Below, in pieces: positions 63,203 through 64,000 of a stretch of DNA of 64,000 bases (its first letter is position 1; each line of letters starts with the position of its first letter). The stretch lies in contig NZ_FOVG01000001.1 of the NCBI RefSeq assembly GCF_900115075.1, positions 62,001 through 126,000 of the forward strand, in the 5' to 3' direction. The DNA is from Candidatus Pantoea varia (GTDB lineage Bacteria > Pseudomonadota > Gammaproteobacteria > Enterobacterales > Enterobacteriaceae). A program made the position numbers and the translations under genes. Below the pieces are notes generated by a model. The model had not been told where the DNA came from. It saw only the letters and a list, made by a program, of their open reading frames with translations, and did no database searches.

Positions 63203-64000
63203 ATGGTACCTGTGGTCGCGCTGGTTGGGCGTCCCAATGTGGGAAAATCTACGCTATTCAACCGTTTAACACGCACACGTGATGCGCTGGTAGCGGATTT
63301 TCCTGGACTGACTCGCGATCGCAAATATGGTCGCGCCGAAGTGGAAGGGCGCGAATTTATTGTTATTGATACCGGGGGTATCGACGGCTCCGAAGAGGGT
63401 GTCGAAACGCGGATGGCCGAGCAGTCACTGCTGGCGATTGAAGAAGCCGATGTTGTGCTGTTTATGGTCGATGCACGTGCAGGCCTGATGGCCGCCGATC
63501 TGCAAATCGCTAAGCATCTGCGTTCCCGTCAGAAAGCGACCTTCCTGGTGGCTAACAAAACTGACGGGATGGATCCGGATCAGGCGGTTGTCGACTTCTA
63601 TTCACTGGGCCTGGGCGAGATCCACGCCATTGCGGCATCGCATGGTCGTGGCGTGAGCAGCCTGATAGAAGAGGCACTGCTCCCGTGGATGGACAAAGTT
63701 GAAGCGGTCGAGCTCACTGAAGAAGAAGAGAACCAGGCTTACTGGGCTGCGCTTGAAGCTGACGAGATTGCTGAGCAGGAAGCTGCAGAGGAAGAAGAAA
63801 ACTTCGACCCGACGGGCTTGCCAATTAAACTGGCGATCGTTGGCCGTCCTAACGTAGGTAAGTCAACGCTTACCAACCGCATTCTTGGTGAAGACCGCGT
63901 GGTGGTCTACGATATGCCGGGCACCACCCGCGACAGCATCTACATCCCGATGGAGCGTGATGGACGTGAATACGTTCTGATCGACACCGCTGGTGTGCGT
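63203..64000 (+). CDS. der: Ribosome-assembly GTPase Der (partial)
   Basis: The first 266 codons are present; the gene runs off the window (E. coli Der has ~490 residues). It has two GTPase domains in tandem: G1 of the first is [14 protein letters not shown] (residues ~9–22), with G3 DTGGI and NKTDG. An acidic linker ([19 protein letters not shown]) precedes the second G1 ([14 protein letters not shown]) and DTAGVR. Der is essential for 50S maturation. A second Era-family GTPase, Era itself, is at 16.9 kb. Confidence 0.97.
   Translation, partial: MVPVVALVGRPNVGKSTLFNRLTRTRDALVADFPGLTRDRKYGRAEVEGREFIVIDTGGIDGSEEGVETRMAEQSLLAIEEADVVLFMVDARAGLMAADLQIAKHLRSRQKATFLVANKTDGMDPDQAVVDFYSLGLGEIHAIAASHGRGVSSLIEEALLPWMDKVEAVELTEEEENQAYWAALEADEIAEQEAAEEEENFDPTGLPIKLAIVGRPNVGKSTLTNRILGEDRVVVYDMPGTTRDSIYIPMERDGREYVLIDTAGVR

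Overview
This is a chromosomal housekeeping region of an enterobacterium. Gene order and protein sequences match the Escherichia coli 2.6–2.7 Mb region almost gene for gene (rnfH–bamE–recN–nadK–grpE … ndk–rlmN–rodZ–ispG–hisS–bamB–der). Several differences fit Erwiniaceae (Pantoea/Erwinia-like) better than Escherichia: the hca catabolic cluster is absent, a pilW-like gene sits before rodZ, and the isc locus is reduced. The genus is inferred from synteny and remembered sequences, not from a search. I see no tRNA, rRNA, insertion sequence, prophage or CRISPR array.

Layout. 1–5.8 kb: end of ratA, rnfH, bamE, recN (two LexA boxes), nadK, grpE (sigma-32 promoter), ung, grcA (FNR box). 6–9.8 kb: srmB, trmN6, nadB with a perfect NadR operator at its start. 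9.9–18.5 kb: envelope-stress and translation block rpoE–rseABC–lepA–lepB–rnc–era–recO, with an exact sigma-E promoter before rpoE. 18.6–23.6 kb: pdxJ–acpS, the ferredoxin yfhL, an RpiR-type regulator (yfhH), pgpC, tadA, mltF. 23.9–32.4 kb: purL, the small RNA GlmY, its two-component regulators glrK–qseG–glrR, and glnB. 32.4–40.7 kb: hmp (NsrR box), glyA, hcaT, csiE, a two-gene metal-transport operon with a Zur-like box, and an uncharacterised membrane protein. 40.7–47.5 kb: suhB, trmJ, iscR–iscS only, pepB, sseB, sseA. 47.6–55.5 kb: the alpha-2-macroglobulin yfhM with pbpC, then ndk. 55.6–64 kb: rlmN–pilW–rodZ–ispG–hisS–yfgM–bamB–der (der cut by the window end).

Most notable. (1) The isc locus has lost iscU, iscA, hscB, hscA, fdx and iscX, and IscS lacks the C-terminal tail of about 20 residues found in E. 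coli IscS. IscR keeps its cluster ligands, and three contiguous 25-bp IscR-type sites precede it. The cell appears to have separated cysteine desulfuration and IscR sensing from ISC scaffold assembly, although the Fe-S proteins IspG, RlmN and YfhL are encoded nearby. (2) GlmY with GlrR sites and overlapping sigma-54/sigma-70 promoters. (3) A DUF1007/NicO-type transporter operon with a histidine-rich loop and a Zur-like operator. (4) A YfhM without a lipobox. (5) A decayed small gene and an RseD-like leader ORF in front of rpoE.
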